Part shown: piece after piece, positions 7,850 through 16,941 of the stretch
Position numbering within the stretch: the first letter of the stretch is position 1
Layout: each line of letters starts with the position of its first letter
Source of the DNA: CAYNHT01 sp964397485
GTDB taxonomy: Bacteria > Bacillota_I > Bacilli_A > RF39 > UBA660
Length of the DNA: 64,000 nt
Direction of reading: 5' to 3'
NCBI GenBank assembly: GCA_964397485.1
Contig: CAYNHT010000002.1
Location: 62,001-126,000 of the forward strand
Program-made: the position numbers and the translations under genes
The notes under the pieces: generated by a model
The model's input: the letters and a program-made list of their open reading frames with translations, nothing else
Told to the model about the DNA's origin: nothing
The model's database searches: none

Positions 7850-8839
7850 ATGAAAAAAGTTTTATTATTATTTGGGGGAAATTCAAGTGAACATAAAGTT
7901 TCTTGTTTATCAGCTAAAAGCGTTTTAGAAAATATTGATTCTAAAAAGTTTAAGATTACTAGTGTTGGAATAGACTTAAAAAATGAATGGTATATATTCA
8001 ATGATGATTTTTATTACTTAGAGAAAGGAACTTGGAAACAAGCAAAAAATATTAGAAAAATTCCTGATATAGTTTCATTTATTAAATCTTTTGATGTCGT
8101 TTTTCCTATTATTCATGGCACTAATGGTGAAGATGGAAAATTGCAGGGATTTTTAGATTTGTTTAACATAAAATATGTTGGCTGTGGTACTTTAAGTAGT
8201 GCTGTTGGAATGGATAAGGAGTTTGCTAAAATCATTTTTAATTATATGAATATTCCTCAAGTAAAATATATTTCTATTAAATATCCTAATTTTAAAATTA
8301 AGGATATAGAAAAACAATTAAGCTATCCTTTGATCGTTAAACCTGCTAACGGAGGTTCTTCGATTGGAATATCAAAAGCTGCTAATAGAAAACAGCTATT
8401 AAAAGCTATTAAATTAGCAAGAAAATATGATGAAAAAATTATTGTGGAAAACTTTATCAAAGCCAGAGAATTAGAATGTTCAGCAATTGAAGGAAAAGGT
8501 ATATTTATTTCTACAATAGGAGAAATAAAATCAGCTAATGATTTTTACGATTACGATGCTAAATATGAGAATGCGAGTTCAAAAACAGTTATTCCAGCAG
8601 TATTACCAAATGAAGTTTCATCTTTAATTAAAGAATATGCAAAAAAAGCATTCATTGGAATAAATGCTAAAGGTATTGCTAGAATTGATTTTTTTTATGA
8701 TCAAGATAATAATCAAATCTATCTAAATGAAATAAATACAATGCCTGGTTTTACTACAATCAGTATGTATCCAAAGTTACTTATATTTGATGGCATAAAT
8801 TATAAAGATATACTTACTATTTTAATTAATAATGCCTAA
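7850..8839 (+). CDS. ddl: D-alanine--D-alanine ligase
   Basis: A 329-residue cytosolic ATP-grasp enzyme that joins two D-alanines for the peptidoglycan stem peptide. It shows the N-terminal LLFGGNSSEHKVS, the ATP-binding KPANGGSSIGIS, and the metal-binding NEINTMPGF near the C-terminus. The start is the ATG at 7850, where GAGGTG lies seven bases upstream and homology begins; an in-frame extension to 7790 has no ribosome site. Its stop overlaps the stop of the convergent ABC-F gene by 4 bp, with no terminator between. The alanine racemase supplying D-Ala is probably the gene at 23051. Confidence 0.96.
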   Translation: MKKVLLLFGGNSSEHKVSCLSAKSVLENIDSKKFKITSVGIDLKNEWYIFNDDFYYLEKGTWKQAKNIRKIPDIVSFIKSFDVVFPIIHGTNGEDGKLQGFLDLFNIKYVGCGTLSSAVGMDKEFAKIIFNYMNIPQVKYISIKYPNFKIKDIEKQLSYPLIVKPANGGSSIGISKAANRKQLLKAIKLARKYDEKIIVENFIKARELECSAIEGKGIFISTIGEIKSANDFYDYDAKYENASSKTVIPAVLPNEVSSLIKEYAKKAFIGINAKGIARIDFFYDQDNNQIYLNEINTMPGFTTISMYPKLLIFDGINYKDILTILINNA

Positions 8840-10449
8840 TTACTATTTAATCTATAATAATAATCTAATAATTCATTAGAATAATTGGTGATTTTTCCAC
8901 TTGGTAGAATAAGCATTCTATCAATTCCAATACTTTCAACAAATGAAGGGTTATGACTAACTAATATAATAGTTCCTTCATAATTTCGGAAGTTTTCACC
9001 AATTATTTTTTGCGTTTGTGGATCTAAATGATTGGTTGGTTCGTCTAGTAAAAGGAGGTTAGCTTTTTTCAACATTACTTTACATAATGCAATCCTTGCT
9101 CTTTCACCAGGTGATAAAACACCAACCTTTTTAAAAACATCATCCCCATGAAATAAAAAACTTCCTAAAATAGTTCTTAATTCTTTTTCACTAAAATCAC
9201 TGTCATCAACATTTTCAATAATTGTCTTATTTATATCTAATTGTTCTTGTTCTTGTGCATAGTACGCAATATCTGTTTTACTACCAAACCAAATGTTTCC
9301 ATCTTGTTGTCTTAAAAATCCCATTATAAGTTTAAGCAACGTTGATTTACCAACTCCATTTTCACCTACAATCAAAAATCTCTCCTTATTATTTACTAAA
9401 AAGGATAGATTCTTAATTATTTTTTCACTATCCGGGTAATTAAAATCGATGTTATTAACTTTCAAAGGTATTTTAGAACCATCTCTACTAGGTTTGATAT
9501 TTAATTTTACTTTTTTTATATTCTTATCTCTTATTACTTTTTCTTTTACTTTTTTAGCAAGTAATTTTTCGCGACTTTGAGCTATTCTTTTTCTTTTTCC
9601 AGAAGAATTAGAATATTGTAAAATAAAATTTTTTAGTTTTTCTTCTTCTTTTTCTTGCTTAACAATTAATCTTTCTTTTGCCTCTTGTAAATCTTTTTCT
9701 TTCTTTTGAAAATCATTATAGTTCCCTTGATACATTTTTATTATTTTATTACTTTTATCTATATACATTACATTATTAATAATCATATTCAAAAATTCTA
9801 CATCATGAGAAATAATTAAAATAGTTCCTTTATATTTTTGTAAATATTGAACTATATAATCCCTTGTTTCTACATCAAGATGATTAGTCGGTTCATCTAA
9901 TAATAATATTTCTGGATTTGAATATAGAAGATGCGCAAATGCTATTTTAGATTTTTGACCACCTGATAAATCTTTTAATTTCATATCTAATAAACTATTG
10001 TCGATATTCATACTAGTTATTATTTCAAATAAAATATTTTCTGCTTTATAACAGTCATAATACTCTAGCAATTCTTGAGTTTTCCCAATTTCCTTTAATA
10101 ATTTATTTTGTTTTCTATCATCATTTTCTAAAGCAACTTGTTCATATAATCTTTTTAATGATTGTTCTAATATAGCAATTGGACGAGCCTGCATTAAATA
10201 GTCAAACACGCTAATTTCTTTGTCTTCTAAGACTATATCCTGAGGTAAATAACCAATTCTTTTTTTATTTGAAGTAACTATTTTTCCACTATCTAGTTGG
10301 ATTTCGTTGAGAAGAACTTTAAATAAAGTCGTTTTACCAGCTCCGTTAACACCCACTATACCTACTTTGTCATTATCATTTATTTGAAAATTAGCTTTAT
10401 CATAAACCACTTCAACATTGAAAGCTAAACATATATCTATACCCTTCAT
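8836..10449 (-). CDS. ABC-F family ATPase
   Basis: A 537-residue soluble protein with two ATP-binding cassettes and no membrane segments, the ABC-F layout. Cassette 1 has GVNGAGKTT, LSGGQKSKI and LLLDEPTNHLD; a charged linker of about 80 residues follows; cassette 2 has GENGVGKST, LSPGERARI and a second DEPTNHLD. ABC-F proteins act on the ribosome, either as translation factors or as antibiotic-protection proteins. No long antibiotic-resistance-type linker is evident, so a housekeeping role is favoured but not certain. ATG at 10449 is chosen for the GGTGAT ribosome site. It overlaps ddl at the 3' end. Confidence 0.92.
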   Translation of the reverse strand: MKGIDICLAFNVEVVYDKANFQINDNDKVGIVGVNGAGKTTLFKVLLNEIQLDSGKIVTSNKKRIGYLPQDIVLEDKEISVFDYLMQARPIAILEQSLKRLYEQVALENDDRKQNKLLKEIGKTQELLEYYDCYKAENILFEIITSMNIDNSLLDMKLKDLSGGQKSKIAFAHLLYSNPEILLLDEPTNHLDVETRDYIVQYLQKYKGTILIISHDVEFLNMIINNVMYIDKSNKIIKMYQGNYNDFQKKEKDLQEAKERLIVKQEKEEEKLKNFILQYSNSSGKRKRIAQSREKLLAKKVKEKVIRDKNIKKVKLNIKPSRDGSKIPLKVNNIDFNYPDSEKIIKNLSFLVNNKERFLIVGENGVGKSTLLKLIMGFLRQQDGNIWFGSKTDIAYYAQEQEQLDINKTIIENVDDSDFSEKELRTILGSFLFHGDDVFKKVGVLSPGERARIALCKVMLKKANLLLLDEPTNHLDPQTQKIIGENFRNYEGTIILVSHNPSFVESIGIDRMLILPSGKITNYSNELLDYYYRLNSN

Positions 10450-10508
10450 TTTTATCACCACGTGCTTTTATTTTACCATAAACGAGTTATTAAAAAAAGT
10501 TATTAATA

Positions 10509-10712
10509 TTATTTCTTTTCATCATAAAATAAATCATCTGGATACAAATTAAATATTTCACTTATCTTAATTGCTGTATCGTAAAATAATCTTCTTTTAC
10601 CATTTTCAATTTGAGAGTAAAAAGATGCCGTTATCCCTAGACTCCTACTCATATCATATATGGTAATCCCCGCTTCTTTTCGTTTGTTTTTCAGCGTCAT
10701 TAATTTAGCCAT
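10509..10712 (-). CDS. XRE-family transcriptional regulator, small
   Basis: A 67-residue single-domain Cro/C1-type helix-turn-helix protein. The recognition region reads TIYDMSRSLGITASFYSQIENGKRR, followed by a short helix. Ribosome site GGTGAT is three bases before the ATG. It is divergent from a second XRE gene 89 bp away, with a palindrome between them. It lies 59 bp upstream of the ABC-F gene on the same strand, so it might be cotranscribed with it. The target is unknown. Confidence 0.88.
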   Translation of the reverse strand: MAKLMTLKNKRKEAGITIYDMSRSLGITASFYSQIENGKRRLFYDTAIKISEIFNLYPDDLFYDEKK

Positions 10713-10739
10713 TTTATCACCATGTATATTATAATGTAT

Positions 10740-10758
10740 TATAGACTATAAGTCTATA
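10740..10758. promoter_or_regulatory. Palindrome between divergent XRE genes, candidate operator
   Basis: TATAGACT-ATA-AGTCTATA is a perfect 8-bp inverted repeat with a 3-bp centre. It lies midway between the two divergent regulator genes, the usual site for self-regulation by XRE dimers. Confidence 0.6.
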
Positions 10759-10801
10759 TTATATTTGTAATTTGTATGAGAAAATTATGTTAGGTGATAG
10801 A

Positions 10802-11041
10802 ATGGCAAATAGCAAACGTGAAAACATTTATAATATAATTGGCAAAAACATTCGTAAATATCGCAAGTCGAAAGGGTGGACACAAAGGCAGTTAGCTGAA
10901 GAACTTTTACTTAGTGAAAGCTTTATAGCTAAACTAGAATCAATTACTCATCAAACGATATCTGTTGATACTTTAGAGCAGATTGCTAATATACTAAACG
11001 TAGATATTAGGGATTTATTTAACCCAAATATTCTTGATTAA
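10802..11041 (+). CDS. XRE-family transcriptional regulator
   Basis: A 79-residue Cro/C1 helix-turn-helix protein. The DNA-binding part contains SKGWTQRQLAEELLLSESF, followed by LEQIANILNVDIRDLF, the usual last helix. The ATG at 10802 is chosen for its GGTGAT ribosome site seven bases upstream; earlier in-frame ATGs at 10787 and 10772 lack one. It is divergent from the XRE gene at 10509-10712 and has its own terminator. Confidence 0.88.
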   Translation: MANSKRENIYNIIGKNIRKYRKSKGWTQRQLAEELLLSESFIAKLESITHQTISVDTLEQIANILNVDIRDLFNPNILD

Positions 11042-11070
11042 AAAAAGTCTAAAATTTCTTTAGACTTTTT
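11042..11070 (+). terminator. Terminator after the XRE gene
   Basis: Stem AAAAAGTCTAAA/TTTAGACTTTTT (11042-11053 with 11059-11070), 5-nt loop. It overlaps the 3' end of the convergent gene at 11049 and may serve both. Confidence 0.8.
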
Positions 11071-11882
11071 CTTTTATTTTCAACATCCATTTTATCAAAC
11101 ATATATAGTTTATTAAGTTTTCTAAATGTTTTTATACCATCAGAATCTTTTTCTATTACATCGAAAAGGTATATATACTTTTCAAGTGACAGTGTATTTA
11201 TACAATCATAATAACCAAGCGCCGTTACATAAAACTCCATATTAGTTCTAAACATAGTAGTTAATGTATTTAAATCATAGCTTTCTAACATGTATACATA
11301 CGTGTGGTGCTCATTTAACTTTGCAACGATATAGCTATATGATAATATTATTGATACCCATAACATAGGGACATCAGTTAAATCATCTGCTCTTTTTATA
11401 ACAGTATCTCCAATTTGTCCTTCTTCTTTAAAATAAGTTTTTAATTCTCTTCTTATTGTACTACCTAAAAATTCTAATCTAATTACATTAAACTCATTAT
11501 CTAATGATTTTGCTATATGATCTTTTTTTATTTTATAAATTGAATTTACATCCTTTTCATTTATTTCTCTGTTATTTATATAATTTATAACCAATTCCTT
11601 AACTAATTCTTTATTACCATAGTAAAGAGAATATAATTTTTCTTTATTTTGATAATTTCTTTCAATAAAATTAATTATTAAGTTTTTATATGAATTTCCT
11701 TTTTGATCTAAAGTAGGTCTGTTTTTCATATAATACCTGTTGAATAGGTAATAAACAACTTCATCACATATCACCTTATTATCAAAAAACTTAGAAACCA
11801 CCTTATCAATATTTTTATCGTTAACATATATTTCATCAATTAGACTGTCTATTATATTTATTACTTCATAGTGACTTTTCAT
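11049..11882 (-). CDS. Unknown protein, second gene of an orphan operon
   Basis: A 277-residue protein without signal peptide, clear membrane segment or Cys cluster. It is predicted helical and rich in Asn, Lys and Tyr, with no motif I recognise. The start ATG at 11882 is chosen for a strong GGAGGTAG ribosome site inside the end of the upstream gene; the two genes overlap by 17 bp in different frames, so they are translationally coupled. The pair lies between typA and the XRE cluster and has no recognisable housekeeping partner. Confidence 0.75.
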   Translation of the reverse strand: MKSHYEVINIIDSLIDEIYVNDKNIDKVVSKFFDNKVICDEVVYYLFNRYYMKNRPTLDQKGNSYKNLIINFIERNYQNKEKLYSLYYGNKELVKELVINYINNREINEKDVNSIYKIKKDHIAKSLDNEFNVIRLEFLGSTIRRELKTYFKEEGQIGDTVIKRADDLTDVPMLWVSIILSYSYIVAKLNEHHTYVYMLESYDLNTLTTMFRTNMEFYVTALGYYDCINTLSLEKYIYLFDVIEKDSDGIKTFRKLNKLYMFDKMDVENKRKSLKKF

Positions 11883-12993
11883 TTTTACTACCTCCATACT
11901 TTTTATTTTCAATGTCATAAAAAGAATTATATTTTTTTAAAACCTTAACATATCCTAAGCGTTCTAATTCTTGTCGCCTATTAATTATTTCATTTTCTTT
12001 TATCAATTTATTATTGTTAATAAATTCAAACAAAATACAATTTGAAAATCCATCATCATTAATAAACATATTTACTATTTTACTAATATTACTATGATTA
12101 TTTTCTAAATATCCTATAATTGATTCATATTCTTTATTATTATTAAGTTTCATTGATTCATATGCATTTATTATAACATAGGCAATCGCTTTATTAAATT
12201 CCATCTTTGTATTATATTTTTTTTTAAATAACTCTAGCATTTTTTTCTTTAATTCAATAAATAACGGATCTAATTCTTCGCTCTCTTCTAAATCAATAAA
12301 TGAAGAAATTTTCGTGTTTTTTTTATTAGAAGGAGAAATCACTCTAAGATATTCAATTATTTCATACTCAAAATCTGAAAAAATAGAATTTTGTATTTGT
12401 TCTAAATCTAAATCATCATATATTTCAAATACATCACTTTTGATAATCTCTGGCCTTATTATTTCTCCATAACCATTATTATTTATAACAAATAACGGAT
12501 TCATTGATAGCACAACAAAAGTCTTATGTGTATCTATTACATTATCAAGACATCTGTTTTTATATAAATGATCTTTTTCGTTATAAATATAAAAATGATT
12601 TATAATCGTTTTTATATAATCTTCATTAAACGGATTTTTAAAGAAAAAAAGTAATTTCTTATAAGTCTTATTTAAGCTAAGTTGTTTGAATATTTCTTCT
12701 TGATAATCAACACATATTTTTTTATTATTAATTCGATAGTTTATATCAACATAAAAGTCTGTACAAAGTATTAATATTAGCATTCCTTTATAGAAAAGAA
12801 ATTTTTTGTTATCAAGGTTTTCATTTTCTTTAATGAATGGATCTAGAAAATGATTTTCACAAGTTGTTAAAAAATCGTAAATTAAATCTATCTTTGATTC
12901 ATAATCATATTGATATCGATCTAATCCCTCATCAATTTCCTTCATTATATTTTTTAGGGTTATTGTTAACTCATCATTTTGCATAATAACCAT
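11866..12993 (-). CDS. Unknown protein, first gene of an orphan operon
   Basis: A 375-residue protein with no signal peptide and no motif I recognise. It is Asn/Lys/Glu/Ile-rich and mostly helical by composition. One hydrophobic stretch (FYKGMLILILCTDFYV, about residues 67-82) could be a buried helix rather than a membrane span. GGAGG precedes the ATG at 12993. It is followed by an overlapping gene of equally unknown function. Base composition and codon use look like the neighbours, so recent transfer is not indicated. Confidence 0.75.
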   Translation of the reverse strand: MVIMQNDELTITLKNIMKEIDEGLDRYQYDYESKIDLIYDFLTTCENHFLDPFIKENENLDNKKFLFYKGMLILILCTDFYVDINYRINNKKICVDYQEEIFKQLSLNKTYKKLLFFFKNPFNEDYIKTIINHFYIYNEKDHLYKNRCLDNVIDTHKTFVVLSMNPLFVINNNGYGEIIRPEIIKSDVFEIYDDLDLEQIQNSIFSDFEYEIIEYLRVISPSNKKNTKISSFIDLEESEELDPLFIELKKKMLELFKKKYNTKMEFNKAIAYVIINAYESMKLNNNKEYESIIGYLENNHSNISKIVNMFINDDGFSNCILFEFINNNKLIKENEIINRRQELERLGYVKVLKKYNSFYDIENKKYGGSKNEKSL

Positions 12994-13042
12994 GTGATAC
13001 CTCCAACGTTGTCTTATATTATATAGTTTTTAAAAAAAAAAG

Positions 13043-13070
13043 CAAGAAAAAAAGTAAGTTTCCTTACTTT
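13043..13070 (-). terminator. Terminator of typA
   Basis: Stem AAAGTAAG/CTTACTTT (13051-13058 with 13063-13070), 4-nt loop, followed on the minus strand by a T run (13046-13050). It overlaps the typA stop codon. Confidence 0.8.
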
Positions 13071-14875
13071 CTGGTATCAAATTTCTTTCTTTCATTGGTA
13101 TTTAGAATTTTTTTACGCAAACGAATATTGATTGGTGTAACTTCTACTAACTCATCTGAATTAATATAATCAAGTGCATATTCTAGTGTAATTGGTCGAG
13201 GTCTTTTTAATACCGCTGTTTTATCACTACCAGATGCTCGCATGTTCGTTAATTGTTTACCTTTAACAACATTTACTGCTAAATCACTATCACGATTACA
13301 TTCTCCTACAATCATACCCTCATAAACTTCTGTATTAGGTTCTATAAACATAGTTCCTCTATCTTCTAATTGACCAATTCCATAAGCAGATGCTTTACCA
13401 TTTTCCATAGAAACTAAAACACCTAATTTTCTTTCACCAATTATCATATTCTCATATGGTAAATACTCTTTGAAAGTATGATTAATAATTCCATATCCCT
13501 TAGTTATAGTCATAAAATCGGTCATAAAACCAATCAATCCCCTAGATGGAATAGAATAATTTAATCTAACTTGGTTTCCGAAGTTAGTCATATTTTCCAT
13601 TGTTGCACCACGAATACCTAGTTGCTCGATAACATTACCAACACTTTCCTCAGGTAGTTCAATTTGTAATGACTCATATGGTTCATATTTAACACCATCT
13701 ATTTCTTTAATAATAACGATTGGTTTTGAAACTTGTAACTCATATCCTTCACGTCGCATATTTTCAATTAATATTGACAAATGTAACTCTCCCCGACCTG
13801 ATACAATCCATGATTCAGAATCATTAGATACAACTTTCAAACTAACATCTTTTTCAGTTTCTTTGAATAGTCTTTCTTCGATTTTTCTAGCCGTAATCAA
13901 CTTACCTTCTTTACCATTAAACGGACTAGTATTAACTCCAAAAGTCATTTGTAATGTTGGTTCGTCTATTCTAAGTACAGGTAGAGCTTCCTCTTTCCCT
14001 ATATTACATACTGTCTCACCTACACTAATGTCTGGTAAGCCTGCAATAGCAACAATATCACCAGCACTAGCTTCAGTTATTTCAACTCTTTTTAAACCAA
14101 TATATCCAAACATTTTTTGGATTCTAAATTGTTTAATAGTTCCATCTAATCTAACACATGAAACCATTTCATTTACTTTCATTTTTCCTCGTCTAATAAG
14201 ACCGATACCAATTCTTCCAACGTAATCATTATAATCTAATAAAGCTGGTTGAAATTGTAAAGTTCCATCAACATCTACATTAGGTGCTGGAATATAACTT
14301 ACAATTGTATCTAAAATAGGATTCATTGTTGGTTTTTGAGTTTCTAATTCTGGATGTAAACTAGATGTTCCAACTAAACCTGATGCATAAATAACAGGGA
14401 AATCTAATTGATCTATATCTGCACCTAATTCAATAAATAAATCAATTACTTCATCTACTACTTCTTTTGGTCTAGCTGTTGGTTTATCTATTTTATTAAC
14501 TACTACTATTGGTATAACACCAGCTTCCAATGCTTTTTTCAATACAAACCTAGTTTGTGGCATCGTCCCTTCATAGGCATCAACAACTAGTAGTACACCA
14601 TCTACCATGTTCATAATACGTTCAACTTCTCCACCAAAGTCAGCATGACCCGGGGTATCTAAAATATTGATTCGATATCCATCATAATTAATGGCTGTTG
14701 TTTTAGCTAAAATCGTGATTCCGCGCTCTCTTTCTAAAGCATTTGAATCCATAGCTCTTTCTTGAACTTCTTCGTTATCTCTAAAAGTTCCTGACATTTG
14801 CAATAATTTATCAACTAATGTTGTTTTACCATGGTCAACATGGGCTATAATTGCAATATTTCTTTTATTATTCAT
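13064..14875 (-). CDS. typA: Translational GTPase TypA/BipA
   Basis: A 603-residue ribosome-associated GTPase of the EF-G type, linked in other bacteria to ribosome assembly and growth at low temperature or under stress. G motifs are AHVDHGKTTL (about 10-19), RERGITI (switch I), DTPGHADFGG, and NKIDKP. EF-G-like domains II, III and V follow, then the TypA-specific C-terminal domain (SRGLIGFMTDF region). Length is standard. It is transcribed alone, with its own terminator. Confidence 0.97.
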   Translation of the reverse strand: MNNKRNIAIIAHVDHGKTTLVDKLLQMSGTFRDNEEVQERAMDSNALERERGITILAKTTAINYDGYRINILDTPGHADFGGEVERIMNMVDGVLLVVDAYEGTMPQTRFVLKKALEAGVIPIVVVNKIDKPTARPKEVVDEVIDLFIELGADIDQLDFPVIYASGLVGTSSLHPELETQKPTMNPILDTIVSYIPAPNVDVDGTLQFQPALLDYNDYVGRIGIGLIRRGKMKVNEMVSCVRLDGTIKQFRIQKMFGYIGLKRVEITEASAGDIVAIAGLPDISVGETVCNIGKEEALPVLRIDEPTLQMTFGVNTSPFNGKEGKLITARKIEERLFKETEKDVSLKVVSNDSESWIVSGRGELHLSILIENMRREGYELQVSKPIVIIKEIDGVKYEPYESLQIELPEESVGNVIEQLGIRGATMENMTNFGNQVRLNYSIPSRGLIGFMTDFMTITKGYGIINHTFKEYLPYENMIIGERKLGVLVSMENGKASAYGIGQLEDRGTMFIEPNTEVYEGMIVGECNRDSDLAVNVVKGKQLTNMRASGSDKTAVLKRPRPITLEYALDYINSDELVEVTPINIRLRKKILNTNERKKFDTRK

Positions 14876-14956
14876 AAATACACTTCCTCTAACTGCGCTA
14901 TTATATCATATATTTAGGTTGCGTGTAAAGAAAAATTATATACAATGTTTTTATAT

Positions 14957-14988
14957 TAAAAATACGAAAATTTTATAAATTTTCGTAT
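14957..14988 (-). terminator. Terminator after the gene at 14973
   Basis: A 12-bp stem (14962-14973 with 14977-14988) of ATACGAAAATTT and its complement, followed on the minus strand by five T residues. Confidence 0.75.
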
Positions 14989-15650
14989 CCTTTAAGAATT
15001 ACCTTATATTGTTTCTTACTTTCCTTAATCCACTTTTTATAGCTCTTCGAAGAAGGTTGATATGCAAAAAAGTCGTAATGTCCATTTGTCTTGACATTTA
15101 TACTAATAATAAAATCATACGAATTATTATTTAAATCCTTATAAATACATAAAATACGGTTATGATCTTCTTTTATAAGTTCACCATCATTTTCAACAAA
15201 ACTTATTATCCTAGCCTGCATATTCTTCTCTTCAGATGAAGCAATGTCATACGTTGTAAACAGTTTTTGATTTTTTTCTTTATTACTTTCTTGGGTTCCG
15301 TGAATTTGATTACCCGTTAGTAAATCATAAAATCTTATATTGGTTGCGACTCCATAACCTATATTTTTAAGAATTAGGTTAACTGCTATATCACTATCAT
15401 TTTTAATTTTTTTTATATCTTCAATATCTATAAAATGATTAATTTCTTTATAATTTCTTCCCAATAAAGTCAAATAGTAACTATATATATCTATTTTAGG
15501 AATAGTATCAACCTTTTTTAACACTAAATAAGGCTGATGATTTTCCCTGTTTTGGTTTTTCAAACGCATATTTACTGTATAAATAGTTGCGAAAACAGGA
15601 ATAGCAATAGATAATATAGGAAGAAAAATGTTAAACCATAAATTATCCAT
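14973..15650 (-). CDS. Membrane-anchored protein of unknown function
   Basis: A 225-residue protein with one N-terminal membrane segment (about 5-26, FNIFLPILSIAIPVFATIYT) followed by a mainly cytosolic or extracellular beta-rich domain. NLILKNIGYGVATNIRFYD resembles the immunoglobulin-like beta sandwich seen in many uncharacterised single-span bacterial proteins. I do not recognise a family. It lies 7 bp downstream of the Nudix gene, so the two are probably in one operon. Confidence 0.7.
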   Translation of the reverse strand: MDNLWFNIFLPILSIAIPVFATIYTVNMRLKNQNRENHQPYLVLKKVDTIPKIDIYSYYLTLLGRNYKEINHFIDIEDIKKIKNDSDIAVNLILKNIGYGVATNIRFYDLLTGNQIHGTQESNKEKNQKLFTTYDIASSEEKNMQARIISFVENDGELIKEDHNRILCIYKDLNNNSYDFIISINVKTNGHYDFFAYQPSSKSYKKWIKESKKQYKVILKGYENL

Positions 15651-15657
15651 AAATCAC

Positions 15658-16092
15658 CTACCTAAAATATTTTTTTAAAATATGATCCATTGTTATTTTA
15701 ATATCTGGAAATACGGGGATATTTTCTAAATCATTTCTAGAAAACCATCCAATATCATTACTTTCATCTGTATTCAATATTAAATCATAATTGTTGATAG
15801 GAATAGCAACATATGTTATATCTATATGCATATCCCCTTTTAAATTTCTATTACATTGTATTCCTAACGGTCTTATAAAATCATCTTCTCGAGGAAATCT
15901 TTCGCCTAAAAGTCTAACTTTTATTCCCGTTTCCTCATAAACTTCCCTAACCGCTGTTTCCTCTGGTGTTTCATTATCTTCAATGTGACCACCTGGCTGA
16001 ACCCATTTATTGAATTTCTTATGATGAACTAATAATATTTTTTTTGTCATTGGATCAATTACAAAAATTGATGCACAAAAATGTCTTGTCAT
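15658..16092 (-). CDS. Nudix hydrolase
   Basis: A 144-residue cytosolic hydrolase. The Nudix box GGHIEDNETPEETAVREVYEETG (about 34-56) has all catalytic positions (G, E, RE, EE, G). The preceding KFNKWVQPGGHIE resembles NTP or nucleotide-sugar hydrolases of the MutT group. Substrate cannot be told from sequence. It is first of a probable two-gene unit with the membrane protein at 14973. Confidence 0.9.
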   Translation of the reverse strand: MTRHFCASIFVIDPMTKKILLVHHKKFNKWVQPGGHIEDNETPEETAVREVYEETGIKVRLLGERFPREDDFIRPLGIQCNRNLKGDMHIDITYVAIPINNYDLILNTDESNDIGWFSRNDLENIPVFPDIKITMDHILKKYFR

Positions 16093-16123
16093 ATCTTACC
16101 ACCTATATAAGTATAACAAAAAA

Positions 16124-16156
16124 ATAAACGACTGTCTATTCTAAAACATCGTTTAT
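16124..16156 (-). terminator. Terminator after the DUF421 gene
   Basis: Stem ATAAACGA/TCGTTTAT (16124-16131 with 16149-16156) with a 17-nt loop holding the stop codon, followed on the minus strand by seven T residues. Confidence 0.6.
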
Positions 16157-16873
16157 CTTTTCGTTGTCGTTTTTTTCGTAAACAATTACCTTGTCATTTA
16201 AGTCTAAAGTGGCTAGAAAAACCTCTTTTATATTACTATATCCCTGGACTTTTAATTGTTGTATAAGCCAATCTTTATCTTTATTCATATTAAGAAGATT
16301 TTTTTTCATTAACTTACCATCTATTACTACATTTGCACATAGCCCCTGTTTTTCTACTTTTAAATTCATATCTTTGATTGTCAATGGTTTATATTCACCT
16401 TTAGGTAATATACTGATTTTACCATTTGCTTCCATCAAAGCATACTCTATTTCACTAATATCAAAATAACCACTCCCACGACATTCTTCTAACAGATCAT
16501 TTATATCAAATTTTATTTTTTTTAAATTTTTCTTCATGAGTTTACCATTTTGAATAACAATTGTTGGTACACCCATAAAATATCTTCTTAAAAAGATACT
16601 CTTCATTGTTAGTATATCAACCATGTAAGCTACACCACCAAATATTAAAACAGCAATTATTCCGTTTATTTCTTGAGAATCTAAATTAATTGTCATTTCA
16701 GCTGCGAAATTTCCTATTGATATACCTATAACATAATCAAACAAACTAAGTTGTGATACTTGTTTTTTTCCAAGCATTTTTGTAACTAAGAATAGGGTTA
16801 ATAATGATAAAATACTTCTTAAAACAACATCATTTACTTCTGACCAGTTTATATTTAATAAATTTTCAAACAT
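16136..16873 (-). CDS. DUF421 (YetF-family) membrane protein
   Basis: A 245-residue protein. Three N-terminal membrane helices (about 20-90) are followed by a cytosolic domain with the family pattern RRYFMGVPTIVIQNGKL, then DLLEECRGSGYFDISEIEYAL and a second IDGKLMKKNL. That is the YetF/YcaP/DUF421 architecture, found in several copies in spore formers and implicated in some species in spore or membrane functions, without an assigned reaction. ATG at 16873 is chosen for its GGTGAT ribosome site; an extension to 16918 has none. Confidence 0.9.
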   Translation of the reverse strand: MFENLLNINWSEVNDVVLRSILSLLTLFLVTKMLGKKQVSQLSLFDYVIGISIGNFAAEMTINLDSQEINGIIAVLIFGGVAYMVDILTMKSIFLRRYFMGVPTIVIQNGKLMKKNLKKIKFDINDLLEECRGSGYFDISEIEYALMEANGKISILPKGEYKPLTIKDMNLKVEKQGLCANVVIDGKLMKKNLLNMNKDKDWLIQQLKVQGYSNIKEVFLATLDLNDKVIVYEKNDNEKINDVLE

Positions 16874-16913
16874 AGTATCACCATAATTATTATTAGTAAA
16901 ACAGTTTGTTTTA

Positions 16914-16941
16914 TACAAAAAGAATGCTTTCGCATTCTTTT
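16914..16941 (-). terminator. Terminator of tagO
   Basis: Stem AAAAGAATGC/GCATTCTTTT (16918-16927 with 16932-16941) with a TTTC loop, overlapping the tagO stop codon. Confidence 0.8.

Noticed and set aside
13863..14225. A 120-codon open frame antisense to typA
   Set aside because: typA is fully supported by motifs across this stretch; the antisense frame has no motif or ribosome site.
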